Shown here in pieces: positions 48,991-58,584 of a stretch of DNA of 64,000 bases. The DNA comes from Martinezella rhizogenes (GTDB lineage Bacteria > Pseudomonadota > Alphaproteobacteria > Rhizobiales > Rhizobiaceae): the NCBI GenBank assembly GCA_013322215.1, contig JAAMEZ010000006.1, positions 496,001-560,000 of the forward strand, given 5' to 3'. Numbering within the stretch: the first letter of the stretch is position 1; each line of letters opens with the position of its first letter. The notes beneath the pieces are model-generated. The model saw nothing but the letters and a program-made list of their open reading frames with translations, had not been told where the DNA came from and made no database searches. A program made the translations under genes and the position numbers.

Positions 48991-50103
48991 GTGGGGAAAG
49001 TGTTCACAGCGAAGTGGTTTAAGCAGGAAAAAGCCCTGTTCGTGGCATTGGCGATTGCCGTTGTCGCCTATGTCGGCGAGCATTCCATACTGGAAATGAG
49101 GCAAACGGCATCGATGGTCGCAGCCGCGGCATTGATCGCAACGATTGTACTGGCCTCCATGCGTGTTGCCCACCATGCCGAGACCCTCGCCGTCAAGGTC
49201 GGTGACCCCTACGGCACGATGATCCTGACCCTTTCGGCCGTTGCGGTCGAAGTGATCATCCTTGCCATCATGATGAGCGGCGAGAGTTCGCCGACGCTGG
49301 TGCGCGACACGATCTATGCCGCCGTCATGCTCGATATCAACGGCATCCTCGGCCTTGCCGCCCTTCTCGGCGGGCTGAAGCATGGCGAACAGCCCTATAA
49401 TGACGATTCCAGCCGAACCTATGGCGTGATGATCCTAACCGCCATGGGCATTTCGATGATCGTGCCGGAATTCATTCCCGATGCGAAATGGCACTATTAT
49501 TCCGCCTTCACCATCGTCGCGATGATCGCTCTTTATGCGCTCTTCCTGCGCATGCAGGTAGGCAAGCACAGCTATTTCTTCAGCTACAGCTATCCGCGCA
49601 CGGAAAAGAAGCTCGCGACCGCCGACGATGAAGAGCATCATGATGAGGAGTCCACGACTACCTCGATCGTGACAATCCTGATCGGCGTCGTGCTGATCGG
49701 TGTGCTGGCGGAATTCATGTCGGCTTTCATGGATACCGGCCTCAAGGGCACGGGCGCACCGCCCGCCATCGCGGCTATCGTCGTCGCCGCCATTTCGGCA
49801 GCGCCGGAAATTCTAACGGCTTTGCGCGCAGCGCTTAGAAACCGTATGCAGGCGACGGTCAACATCGCCCTGGGTGCTTCGCTCTCGACCGTCATCCTGA
49901 CGGTGCCGGTTATGGAGGCGATTGCGCTCTATACCGGCCAGCCCTTCATCATGGCGATGTCGCCGGTGCAGACGGTCATGGTGATGATCACGCTGATCGT
50001 CGCCGCGATCAACCTCAACGACGGCGAAACCAACGCCATCGAGGGCATGACCCATTTCATTCTTTTCGCCACCTTCATCATGCTGACGACGCTCGGTCTT
50101 TGA
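48991..50103 (+). CDS. chaA: Calcium/proton exchanger-like protein (ChaA type)
   Basis: A 370-residue inner-membrane protein with about eleven hydrophobic helices in two Na/Ca-exchanger repeats. The first repeat holds VKVGDPYGTMILTLSAVAVEVIIL (about 67-90) and the second AIAAIVVAAISAAPEILTALRAA (about 260-282), the alpha motifs that bind the cation. They are joined by an acidic, His-containing loop (about 205-220; DDEEHHDEES). Such proteins export Ca2+ or Na+/K+ for H+. The start is a GTG at 48991; the GTG at 49000, better spaced from GGGG, is an alternative that removes three residues. A terminator follows at 50195. Confidence 0.88.
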   Translation: MGKVFTAKWFKQEKALFVALAIAVVAYVGEHSILEMRQTASMVAAAALIATIVLASMRVAHHAETLAVKVGDPYGTMILTLSAVAVEVIILAIMMSGESSPTLVRDTIYAAVMLDINGILGLAALLGGLKHGEQPYNDDSSRTYGVMILTAMGISMIVPEFIPDAKWHYYSAFTIVAMIALYALFLRMQVGKHSYFFSYSYPRTEKKLATADDEEHHDEESTTTSIVTILIGVVLIGVLAEFMSAFMDTGLKGTGAPPAIAAIVVAAISAAPEILTALRAALRNRMQATVNIALGASLSTVILTVPVMEAIALYTGQPFIMAMSPVQTVMVMITLIVAAINLNDGETNAIEGMTHFILFATFIMLTTLGL

Positions 50104-50194
50104 TTCCAATTTCAAGGACTTGCGCCGACTGGCGGATTCAAATTGCGAAACGCTTGAATCAACGGATGAAGATGAAACCGGCAACCTGAATATG

Positions 50195-50224
50195 AAAAAG
50201 CCCGCCATCTCTGGCGGGCTTTTC
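50195..50224. terminator. Bidirectional terminator between chaA and aspartate aminotransferase
   Basis: AAAAAGCCCGCCA (50195-50207) pairs with TGGCGGGCTTTT (50212-50223) around a TCTC loop, so it ends both convergent genes. Confidence 0.92.
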
Positions 50225-50245
50225 AATTGAGCGATTATGGCCCGC

Positions 50246-51968
<1,723 letters not shown>

Positions 51969-53174
51969 ATGAGCGACGCCAGAACGGGAGTGGGCAGAAC
52001 GGGAGTGGGCAGAACGGGAGTGGGCAGAACGGGAGTGGGCAGAACGGGACTTTCGATCGCCCTGATGGCCGGCGCGCAGCTCTGGGCAACATCGGCGCTT
52101 GCCGAACCTGCTCTGACCATCAAGACACAAAAGGTGGACGTCAAGGTCGAGACAATAGCGACAAGGCTCGAACATCCCTGGGCAGTCGAAGTGCTGCCGG
52201 ATGGCGCCTACCTCGTCACCGAACGCCCGGGTCGCATGCGGATTGTTCGTGACGGCAAGGTTTCCGCGCCCATATCAGGCATGCCTGAGGTCTACGCGCG
52301 CGGCCAGGGCGGCCTGCTCGATGTTGAGCTCGACCCGAAATTCCCCGGTAATCGCACCCTTTATTTCACGGCCTCTGTAGCCGGAGACGGCGGAAGCGGC
52401 ACGGCCGTCTTTCGCGCCAGATTGTCGCCTGACGAAACTCGGCTGACGGACGTGAAGCGCATTTTCCTGATGAACAAGCTCTCGCGCGGCAATATCCAGT
52501 ACGGTTCGCGTATCGCGATTGCCCGCGACGGCAGCCTCTTCGTCAGCCTCGGCGATCGTGGCCAGCAGGATCGCGCCCAGGACTTTCACGACGATGCCGG
52601 CTCCATTATCCATATCGAAGCCGATGGAAGCATCCCCGCCGACAATCCGTTCAGCGACAGCAAGCGCGCCTTGCCCGAAATCTGGTCGAAGGGCCACCGC
52701 AATCCGCAGGGCATCACCTTCGACAGCGAGACAAACAGACTCTATACGGTCGAGCACGGTGCCAAGGGCGGCGATGAGATCAACACGCCTGAAGCCGGCA
52801 AGAACTACGGCTGGCCCGTTATTTCTTATGGCGTCAATTATAACGGCACGAAGATCGGCATCGGCACGGCAAAAGCGGGCATGGAGCAACCCCGCTTCTA
52901 TTGGGACCCGTCGATCGCCCCCGGCGCCATCGTCGTCTATCGCGGCAAGATGTTTCCCGAATGGAACGGCGAATTCCTTGTGACAGCGCTGAAGTTCGAG
53001 CTGCTGTCGCGCCTGAATCGGGACGGCAAGGGCAAAATCACCGAACAGGAACGTATGTTTGACGGCAAATTCGGGCGCTTGCGCGATATCACGGTCGCGC
53101 CCGATGGTGCGCTGCTGATCACGACAGACGAGGACAACGGCACGCTTCTGAGGGTTTCGAGGGCGGCAAATTAG
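51969..53174 (+). CDS. PQQ-dependent aldose sugar dehydrogenase (YliI-like), exported
   Basis: A 401-residue periplasmic soluble PQQ glucose/aldose dehydrogenase of the GSDH family. After a signal peptide (about 1-43), the six-bladed beta-propeller starts with TIATRLEHPWAVEVLPDGAYLV and keeps LDVELDPKFPGNRTLYF, GDRGQQDRAQDFHDDAGSIIHI, and the EHGAKGGDEINTPEAGKNYGWP block (about 272-293) of the PQQ/Ca site. It probably oxidises aldoses in the periplasm. Start ATG 51969 has GGGGAGG upstream. Residues 5-24 of the signal peptide are encoded by four 15-bp tandem repeats, which is unusual. It lies 100 bases before a DMT permease. Confidence 0.88.
   Translation: MSDARTGVGRTGVGRTGVGRTGVGRTGLSIALMAGAQLWATSALAEPALTIKTQKVDVKVETIATRLEHPWAVEVLPDGAYLVTERPGRMRIVRDGKVSAPISGMPEVYARGQGGLLDVELDPKFPGNRTLYFTASVAGDGGSGTAVFRARLSPDETRLTDVKRIFLMNKLSRGNIQYGSRIAIARDGSLFVSLGDRGQQDRAQDFHDDAGSIIHIEADGSIPADNPFSDSKRALPEIWSKGHRNPQGITFDSETNRLYTVEHGAKGGDEINTPEAGKNYGWPVISYGVNYNGTKIGIGTAKAGMEQPRFYWDPSIAPGAIVVYRGKMFPEWNGEFLVTALKFELLSRLNRDGKGKITEQERMFDGKFGRLRDITVAPDGALLITTDEDNGTLLRVSRAAN
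51981..52049 (+). repeat. Tandem 15-bp repeat array inside a signal peptide
   Basis: Four identical copies of AGAACGGGAGTGGGC (51981-52040) plus nine bases of a fifth. Each codes for Arg-Thr-Gly-Val-Gly, so copy changes keep the frame but vary the positively charged n-region of the exported dehydrogenase. Confidence 0.95.
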
Positions 53175-53273
53175 CCCTCAACGCTCCGTTTCGGGCAGCT
53201 TTCGCCCTTGCCGCAAGTAAAAGCAGCTGCTAACGGTCGCCTCACTCTTTCCTCCCCTTCCCGCAGGATGCAG

Positions 53274-54164
53274 ATGTCTCGCATACAGGCGAATTTGTTG
53301 TTGTTGCTTGCCGCCGCGATCTGGGGCGGCGGTTTTGTTGCGCAATCGACAGCCATGAAGGCCATCGGACCATTCTGGTTCATCGGTCTCAGATTCGCCG
53401 TAGCCACCATGGTCGTCCTGCCCTTCGTGTGGATGGAAAACAGGAAAGCCGCAAAGCCGCTGACGTCTCGCAACTGGCTCTCCTTCCTCCTGATCGGCAT
53501 CGCCCTCTTTGGCGGAGCGGCAACGCAGCAGCTCGGGCTTCTGACGACGACCGTCACGAATTCCAGCTTCATCACCGGCCTTTACGTGGTCTTCGTGCCG
53601 CTGATCGCCGTTATCTTTCTGCGTCGCTCTCCGCATTGGGTCATCTGGCCCGCGGCATTGATGGCGCTTTGCGGCATCTATCTGCTCTCGGGCGGCTCAT
53701 TCTCGCGCCTCACCGTGGGCGATTTCCTGACCGTCATCTGCGCCCTCTTCTGGGCAGCGCAAATCACGCTTGCCGGCTCGGCCGTCAACGACACCGGCCG
53801 CCCACTTGGCATCTCCGCCACGCAATTTGCGGTCACCGCCGTCCTTGCGCTTGCAGTTGCCGTTGCCATCGAGCCGATCAGCATCGCCGATATCCGTGCA
53901 GCACTTGGCGAAATCCTCTATGTCGGCATCTTCTCCTCAGGCCTCGCTTTCGCGCTGCAGATCATAGGCCAGCGCTACACGACGGCGCCTCAAGCCGCGA
54001 TCTTCCTGTCGTCGGAGGCATTGTTCGGGGCTTCGCTCGGCGCCTTGCTGCTCGGCGAGACCATCGGACCGCTCGGCTATGCCGGCTGCGCTTTGATGTT
54101 TACGGCGATGCTGGCCGTGGAATTGGTGCCGGAATTGGCTCGCCGGCGTGCCGCAACAGCATAA
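53274..54164 (+). CDS. DMT/EamA family permease
   Basis: A 296-residue inner-membrane protein with ten hydrophobic helices in two EamA repeats. SRIQANLLLLLAAAIWGGGFVAQ is the typical first helix, with WxxxFVAxxxA; the second repeat begins near 150 (FLTVICALFWAAQITLAGSA), and the PQAAIFLSSEALFGASLGALLLGE end is a hallmark of the RhaT/YdcZ-like branch. Substrate unknown. ATG 53274 is chosen over 53268 because AGG is better spaced from it; the frame's start at 53208 is not supported. It follows the sugar dehydrogenase by 100 bases. Confidence 0.87.
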   Translation: MSRIQANLLLLLAAAIWGGGFVAQSTAMKAIGPFWFIGLRFAVATMVVLPFVWMENRKAAKPLTSRNWLSFLLIGIALFGGAATQQLGLLTTTVTNSSFITGLYVVFVPLIAVIFLRRSPHWVIWPAALMALCGIYLLSGGSFSRLTVGDFLTVICALFWAAQITLAGSAVNDTGRPLGISATQFAVTAVLALAVAVAIEPISIADIRAALGEILYVGIFSSGLAFALQIIGQRYTTAPQAAIFLSSEALFGASLGALLLGETIGPLGYAGCALMFTAMLAVELVPELARRRAATA

Positions 54165-54661
54165 AAAACGCCGGAAATGCGCGCTTTTAGCCGCGTGACG
54201 GCATGGCTCGCCAAAATTTTTCGAACAATCGAAAATGGCCGTTCACACCAGCGGATTTGGGGAAATTTCACCAAAACTATATCGCGAGCGATGCAAAACC
54301 CTTAGAAACTTGTTTCAAAGTGGGAAAATTTGCGAATCGCCTTAACATACTCGCGTTACGGTATTGTGCCCGTTGTGCCACGTTAAAAAACTTTTGCTTG
54401 CCAATTTCCCATAAACACAGCACTCTCAATGGTGTTCGGGCATTTTTAGAGCATGGGAAGTCCTAATAGAATTGCGCGCCGGAAACGCTAATATTCCGGT
54501 CAGCTTGATCAAGAAGCGGGTGGCAAACATCGCATCGAGATCATGCCGAGTTACGGGGACCTTTTCCTTCAAATTTCGAGAACTGCCTGCAAGCGCCCGC
54601 AAGGGCAACACAAGTAATGCTGCCCGTGTGGATGGTGGGCAGAGAGAAAAGGACCTGAGGC
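54165..54661. other. Intergenic region and long leader of the cold-shock gene, with alternating stems
   Basis: The first 300 bases are A/T-rich and carry no believable gene. The last 70 bases contain four segments that pair in turn: GCCC (54595-54598), GGGCA (54603-54607), CTGCCC (54620-54625) and GGGCAG (54637-54642). First with second closes a GCAA tetraloop, second with third is possible, and third with fourth closes a loop just before the ribosome site (AAGGA at 54649-54653). Long 5' leaders are usual for cold-shock genes. The switching itself is inference. Confidence 0.5.
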
Positions 54662-54877
54662 ATGGCCGAGACTGGCACTGTAAAGTTTTTTAATACCGAT
54701 AAGGGCTTCGGTTTCATCAAACCGGACAAGGGTGGCGCGGACATCTTTGTACACATTTCTGCAGTTCAGGCTTCTGGTCTGGCAGGATTGTCGGAAAACC
54801 AGAAGGTAAGCTTCGACACGGAACCGGATCGCCGCGGCAAGGGACCAAAGGCCGTCAATCTGCAGATTGCTGGCTAA
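54662..54877 (+). CDS. Cold-shock domain protein (CspA family)
   Basis: A 71-residue single-domain RNA chaperone with an OB fold. The RNP1 motif KGFGFIKPD (residues 14-22) and the RNP2 motif DIFVHISAV (27-35) are intact, with the start TGTVKFFN. The end is DRRGKGPKAVNLQIAG. It resembles the short rhizobial Csp proteins. AAGGACCTGAGGC precedes the ATG. A terminator lies 33 bases after the stop. Whether it is cold-inducible cannot be told, but the leader suggests regulation at RNA level. Confidence 0.95.
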   Translation: MAETGTVKFFNTDKGFGFIKPDKGGADIFVHISAVQASGLAGLSENQKVSFDTEPDRRGKGPKAVNLQIAG

Positions 54878-54909
54878 GACACCTTACGGCTATCAAATTC
54901 GAGTTGAGG

Positions 54910-54931
54910 CCCGGCAGCAATGCCGGGTTTT
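54910..54931 (+). terminator. Terminator of the cold-shock gene
   Basis: CCCGGCA (54910-54916) pairs with TGCCGGG (54921-54927) around a GCAA loop, followed by four T. Confidence 0.88.
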
Positions 54932-55025
54932 GTCATTCAGTCTGCATTCAGTTTGCCACGTATAATTTGCCTCCCATGAAAGAGCGGGAACGACTTTTGT
55001 CCCGCTTCCGTTAGAGGATAGGCCA

Positions 55026-55463
55026 ATGACCATACTCGGCAAAACGCTCGTCATGTCCGCCGTCGCCGCGGCATTGACGGTCACATCCATCAGCGCTGTT
55101 TCCGCCGATGAATATTGGCGCCATCGTAACCGTGATGGTTGGGCGCTCGGCGCTGCCGGGCTGGCAACCGGCCTGATCGTCGGATCCGCCATTGCCAGCC
55201 AGCCGCGCTACGTCGAGCCGTCTCCGGTCTATGTCGATCCTGGCTATGACGCGCCTCCTCCCGGCTATTATTATCGCCCGGCACCGCGCCGCGTCTATGT
55301 CGAGCGTGACGTCAGCTATGATGCGCCGCCTCCGGCATACGGCATGCGTCCCTGGTCGCCCGCATGGATGCGCTATTGCTATGACCGCTACAGAAGCTTC
55401 GACAGCCGTTCCGGCACTTATGTCGGCTATGACGGCATGCGCCATTTCTGCACGGCCGACTGA
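55026..55463 (+). CDS. BA14K family protein
   Basis: A 145-residue exported protein. A signal peptide (about 1-27, ending ISAVSA) and a short hydrophobic stretch at about 40-55 (LGAAGLATGLIVGSAIA) are followed by a Pro/Tyr-rich linker (about 60-105) and the BA14K end WMRYCYDRYRSFDSRSGTYVGYDGMRHFC (about 115-143), which has two conserved Cys. BA14K was first seen as a Brucella antigen with lectin-like activity. It is probably envelope-associated. ATG 55026 follows a GAGG site. Confidence 0.9.
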   Translation: MTILGKTLVMSAVAAALTVTSISAVSADEYWRHRNRDGWALGAAGLATGLIVGSAIASQPRYVEPSPVYVDPGYDAPPPGYYYRPAPRRVYVERDVSYDAPPPAYGMRPWSPAWMRYCYDRYRSFDSRSGTYVGYDGMRHFCTAD

Positions 55464-55500
55464 TTTCCGGCCGGACCGGGATCATAAGACGAGGAACCAA

Positions 55501-55528
55501 AGCGCCGCTTTCGAGCGGCGCTTTCTTT
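55501..55528. terminator. Terminator between BA14K and the MBL-fold gene
   Basis: AGCGCCGCT (55501-55509) pairs perfectly with AGCGGCGCT (55514-55522) around a TTCG tetraloop, then TTCTTT on the plus strand. It ends the BA14K message and overlaps the last codon region of the convergent gene. Confidence 0.88.
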
Positions 55529-56171
55529 ATAGTCCGCGCAGGAAAGGATTGGTGCGACGCTCGTCGCCAATCCGGCTGCCTGGCCCGTGGCCACAGATGA
55601 AACCGACTTCATCGCCCAGCGGGAAGACCTTGTCACGGATCGATTCCAAGAGCTGCTGGTGATTGCCGCCGGGCAGATCGGTTCTGCCGATCGAGCCGTT
55701 GAACAGCACGTCACCGAGATGGGCAAAGCCCTGCTTGCGGTTGACATAGATGACATGGCCGGGCGCATGGCCTGGGCAATGGAAAACCTCGAACTCATGC
55801 TCGCCGAAGGAGACCTTGTCGCCCTCCTTGAGGAAGCGGTCCGGCATGACGTTGCGCACGCCGCTGATGTTGAACATCTTGCCCTTGGCCTCGATATCCT
55901 CAAGTAGGAACCGATCGTCCTCATGCGGGCCGATCACCTCGATGCCGAGCGCCTCGCGCACCTCGTCGGCGCCGCCGGCGTGATCGATATGGCCGTGCGT
56001 GAGCCAGATAGCCTTCAGGGTGATGCCGTTCTCGCGTACCGTCTGCAGGATGATATCGACATCGCCGCCCGGATCGACCACCACGCCCTCCTTCGTCTCC
56101 GGATCGAACAGGATAGTGCAGTTCTGTTCGAAAGGGGTCACCGGAATGATGCCGGCCTGGAGCATGCCCAT
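55527..56171 (-). CDS. MBL-fold metallo-hydrolase (glyoxalase II-like, YcbL type)
   Basis: A 214-residue metallo-beta-lactamase-fold hydrolase. The zinc motif is AIWLTHGHIDHAGGADEV (HxHxDH; about 54-71), the second His is in CPGHAPGHVIYV (about 132-143), the Asp in LGDVLFNGSIGRTDLPGG (about 152-169), and the last His in ICGHGPGS (about 192-199). This set is like the short YcbL/glyoxalase-type group that hydrolyses thioesters. The open frame continues far upstream, but ATG 56171 has GAGG 6 bases before and gives the normal length. Confidence 0.9.
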   Translation of the reverse strand: MGMLQAGIIPVTPFEQNCTILFDPETKEGVVVDPGGDVDIILQTVRENGITLKAIWLTHGHIDHAGGADEVREALGIEVIGPHEDDRFLLEDIEAKGKMFNISGVRNVMPDRFLKEGDKVSFGEHEFEVFHCPGHAPGHVIYVNRKQGFAHLGDVLFNGSIGRTDLPGGNHQQLLESIRDKVFPLGDEVGFICGHGPGSRIGDERRTNPFLRGL

Positions 56172-56417
56172 GGAGCGCCTCGTCTGTTTGATCGTCGGAC
56201 TGTCGGTATAGCGGCAAACATCCGGCAAAACAGCCCCTGAACCTTTAAACTCGAGCGAACGCCGGCGATCGAACTTCGAGATTCGAGAATATTCATCCAT
56301 TTCAAATGGTTGTTTTCCCTTCCCGTCGAACGATAGTCCGTTGGCGTCCGGCAAACCGGAACACTCAGGCACTCGAGGCGTTGAAGATAAGTCTTTCAAG
56401 ACAGAAGGAGAAAACCA

Positions 56418-57056
56418 ATGTCCTTGAAAAGAAATCTGTTGCTGGCAGGCGTCGTCCTTCTCGGCAGTGCGGGTCTTGCCCAGGCCGAGATGGCCGCGAC
56501 CACCGCCACGGATATAGAAGTTCGTTCCGGGCCGGGTGCGGAATTCCCGACGGTCGGCGTCGCCACACGAGGGTCCGAAGCAACGCTGGACGGCTGTGTC
56601 GAAGGTAGCCGCTGGTGCCGGGTCGACGTCAATGGCATGCGCGGCTGGGTCTATGCACAATATCTGAGCGTCGAACAGAATGGCGCCTCGGTCGTCGTCC
56701 AGGATCACCGGGATGATCTGGGCATCCCCACCATCACCTATGAACAGACCGATCCGGTCCAGACCGGCAGCGTCCAGCGCATTCAGCCCGGTCCGAACGA
56801 CCAATTGCTGGGTCCCGTCGATCAGAACGGTGGCGATGTGGTCGCAATCACCCCGCCTGAGGAAGTCCGGACCTATATAGATGATAATCCGGTCGATACG
56901 GTTCAGTTGAGTGGAGATCTCGCAGTCGGCGCCACGGTTCCGCAAAGCGTGGAAGTGCACCGCATCCCAGATTACCAATACAGCTACGTCGAGGTAAACC
57001 ACCAACCCGTACTGGTCGATCCGGGTACGCGCCGCATCGTCTATGTCTATCGCTGA
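56418..57056 (+). CDS. Exported SH3/DUF1236 protein
   Basis: A 212-residue exported protein. The signal peptide is about 1-23 (LLLAGVVLLGSAGLAQA). A bacterial SH3 domain follows (about 25-88; TATDIEVRSGPGAEFPTVG, with CVEGSRWCRVDVNGMRGWVYAQYL), which in relatives binds peptidoglycan or other cell-wall parts, and the C-terminal half is DUF1236 (about 125-212; VPQSVEVHRIPDYQYSYVEVN, ending RRIVYVYR). The promoter region faces the MBL-fold gene. Ribosome site AGGAG at 10 bases. Periplasmic role is unknown. Confidence 0.88.
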   Translation: MSLKRNLLLAGVVLLGSAGLAQAEMAATTATDIEVRSGPGAEFPTVGVATRGSEATLDGCVEGSRWCRVDVNGMRGWVYAQYLSVEQNGASVVVQDHRDDLGIPTITYEQTDPVQTGSVQRIQPGPNDQLLGPVDQNGGDVVAITPPEEVRTYIDDNPVDTVQLSGDLAVGATVPQSVEVHRIPDYQYSYVEVNHQPVLVDPGTRRIVYVYR

Positions 57057-57091
57057 TTCGCCCTGCAAGACCGCATAAGATGGCGAAAATT

Positions 57092-57117
57092 GACATGCGG
57101 CGGGACGGCCGCATGTC
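57092..57117 (+). repeat. Perfect 10-bp inverted repeat after the SH3/DUF1236 gene
   Basis: GACATGCGGC (57092-57101) pairs with GCCGCATGTC (57108-57117) across a 6-base loop, 35 bases after the stop. There is no T tract; it may be a 3'-end structure. Confidence 0.7.
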
Positions 57118-57303
57118 CAAATCACGGATTTCCCCTGAAATTATTGCAGAATTCTCCCGTTTGAGTTGCCCTTCTATTTCCAGCGATCCGTGCATGATGT
57201 AATCCTAATATCGATGAGGATTATCGCCGCTCCCTGGCATCGATCCGGGACGCCGCGAGAGGGCATCCGGAAGCGTCTCCGGAACTATGGGAGAAGGGCA
57301 GTC

Positions 57304-57567
57304 ATGGAAAGTCTAGGGCCTATCATCACGCAATTGATTGCCGGTGCGATCGGTGGCAACGCCGCGAGTGCCGTTTTGAAGCAAGACGGGATTAATCTCA
57401 TTGCGAGGACGATCGCCGGGGCCGTGGGTGGCCTTGGTGGCGGCCTGATCCTGAACCTGATCGGCAGCGAAGCTCTTACAGGCCTCATCGCGCAAGGCAT
57501 ATCCTCGTTGGTCGCTGGCGGCGTGCTCTCCGCGATCGTCGGTGCCGTTCTCGGCCGCAAGTCGTAA
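57304..57567 (+). CDS. Small glycine-rich hydrophobic protein
   Basis: An 87-residue, strongly hydrophobic protein with repeated small-residue helices: ITQLIAGAIGGNAASAVL (about 8-25), ARTIAGAVGGLGGGLILNLIG (about 34-54) and LIAQGISSLVAGGVLSAIVGAVLG (about 61-84). Gly-x-x-x-Gly spacing suggests packed transmembrane or membrane-inserted helices. Such short Gly-rich proteins are common in rhizobia without a known role. The ATG follows GGGAGAAGG. It is well separated from neighbours, so it is likely transcribed alone. Confidence 0.72.
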   Translation: MESLGPIITQLIAGAIGGNAASAVLKQDGINLIARTIAGAVGGLGGGLILNLIGSEALTGLIAQGISSLVAGGVLSAIVGAVLGRKS

Positions 57568-57580
57568 CTAGATCGGATCG

Positions 57581-57613
57581 CACAAGCCGGGCCTGAAAAC
57601 TGCCCGGCTTGTG
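57581..57613 (+). terminator. Perfect 12-bp hairpin after the Gly-rich protein gene
   Basis: CACAAGCCGGGC (57581-57592) pairs with GCCCGGCTTGTG (57602-57613) across a 9-base loop, 13 bases after the stop. It is very stable though no T tract follows. Confidence 0.72.
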
Positions 57614-57995
57614 CGGATTGATACGCAATTCCATTTGGCAACAGGCGTACCTCGCCCGTGCCTTAAAGTGGGTGGCGCGGAAAAGATGCCGCCTTCACGA
57701 TGGTTGCCGTCCTCGATGGCCGGATATGTGCGGCCCTCCGGCCAGGGCGCCTATCTCTCGTCCTATTGTCCTCAGGCGATCTCGCAGCCTCACCTCTGGG
57801 TTGCTTTCAGACACATTTGCCCCTTATGCGCGAGTGGCGACAGATAAAAATACAGGATATGTTGGAGTTTTTGCGGGACCGCGCTTAATTTCCCGATAGG
57901 ACAGTCTTGTTCGAGCCACACGGCATTGTGCGAAGGCGGGCAACGACGTAAAAATGCGTCAATAGAGCTGACATATTTTTGCGGAAGTTTCCCGA
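57614..57995. other. Intergenic region upstream of the MarR-type gene
   Basis: About 380 bases with no convincing gene. The plus-strand frames here lack ribosome sites and family motifs. It should hold the promoter of the MarR-response regulator-kinase operon. Confidence 0.5.
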
Positions 57996-58508
57996 ATGCT
58001 CCATAATAAGAAAGGAAATGTCACGGTGCCACGACAGATGAGCCAGAATGCGGCAAAGACGGAGCTGCTGGCCACGCCGATGCAGAATGCGGGAAGCATC
58101 GATTTCGAGATTATCGAGCTGCTTTTCTTCGCCTACCGCGATTTTGTCTCCGATCCGGACCAGATCCTCGTCAAGAGCGGTTTCGGCCGGGCCCATCATC
58201 GCGTCGTCCATTTCGTTAACCGCGAACCCGGCATGACGGTTGCGGACCTTCTGGAAACATTGCAGATCACCAAACAGAGTTTGGCGCGGGTTCTCAAACA
58301 ATTGATCGATTCGGGTTATATTCGCCAAGTCGCGGGTCCGGAGGACCGGCGGCAGCGCAAGCTGTACCCGACGCAGGCAGGCCGCGATCTGGCGCTGGCG
58401 TTGGCCGAGCCGCAATCGCGCCGCATTGAAAGGGCATTCGAAGGCGCGTCGGAAGCGACGCGCGAAAGCGTGAAGCGTTTCCTGAGGGGAATGCAGACCG
58501 GGAAATGA
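57996..58508 (+). CDS. MarR family regulator (PetP-like)
   Basis: A 170-residue MarR-type winged-helix protein. The HTH is at about 75-105 (MTVADLLETLQITKQSLARVLKQL) and the wing at about 107-127 (GYIRQVAGPEDRRQRKLYPT), the most conserved part of MarR proteins. GGAAG lies 8 bases before the ATG. It is 76 bases upstream of an OmpR-type response regulator. In Rhodobacter capsulatus the MarR-like petP precedes the response-regulator gene petR in the same way, so this is likely the petP-type gene. Ligand unknown. Confidence 0.85.
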   Translation: MLHNKKGNVTVPRQMSQNAAKTELLATPMQNAGSIDFEIIELLFFAYRDFVSDPDQILVKSGFGRAHHRVVHFVNREPGMTVADLLETLQITKQSLARVLKQLIDSGYIRQVAGPEDRRQRKLYPTQAGRDLALALAEPQSRRIERAFEGASEATRESVKRFLRGMQTGK

Positions 58509-58584
58509 CGGCAATCCCGCCCGTGGGGCCGGTGCGGAATGCGTCAACTCAATCGATGGGTAGGACAGGATCGAGACGAACCGA

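Noticed and set aside
51981-52049. Tandem repeats as a possible CRISPR array
   Set aside because: The 15-bp units are directly adjacent without spacers and are part of a coding frame.
54203-54693. Two short plus-strand frames (87 and 73 codons) upstream of the cold-shock gene
   Set aside because: Weak starts, no motifs; the second runs into the cold-shock gene in another frame. The region fits a long leader better.
57609-57899. 96-codon frame upstream of the MarR-type gene
   Set aside because: Starts inside a stable hairpin, no ribosome site or motif.
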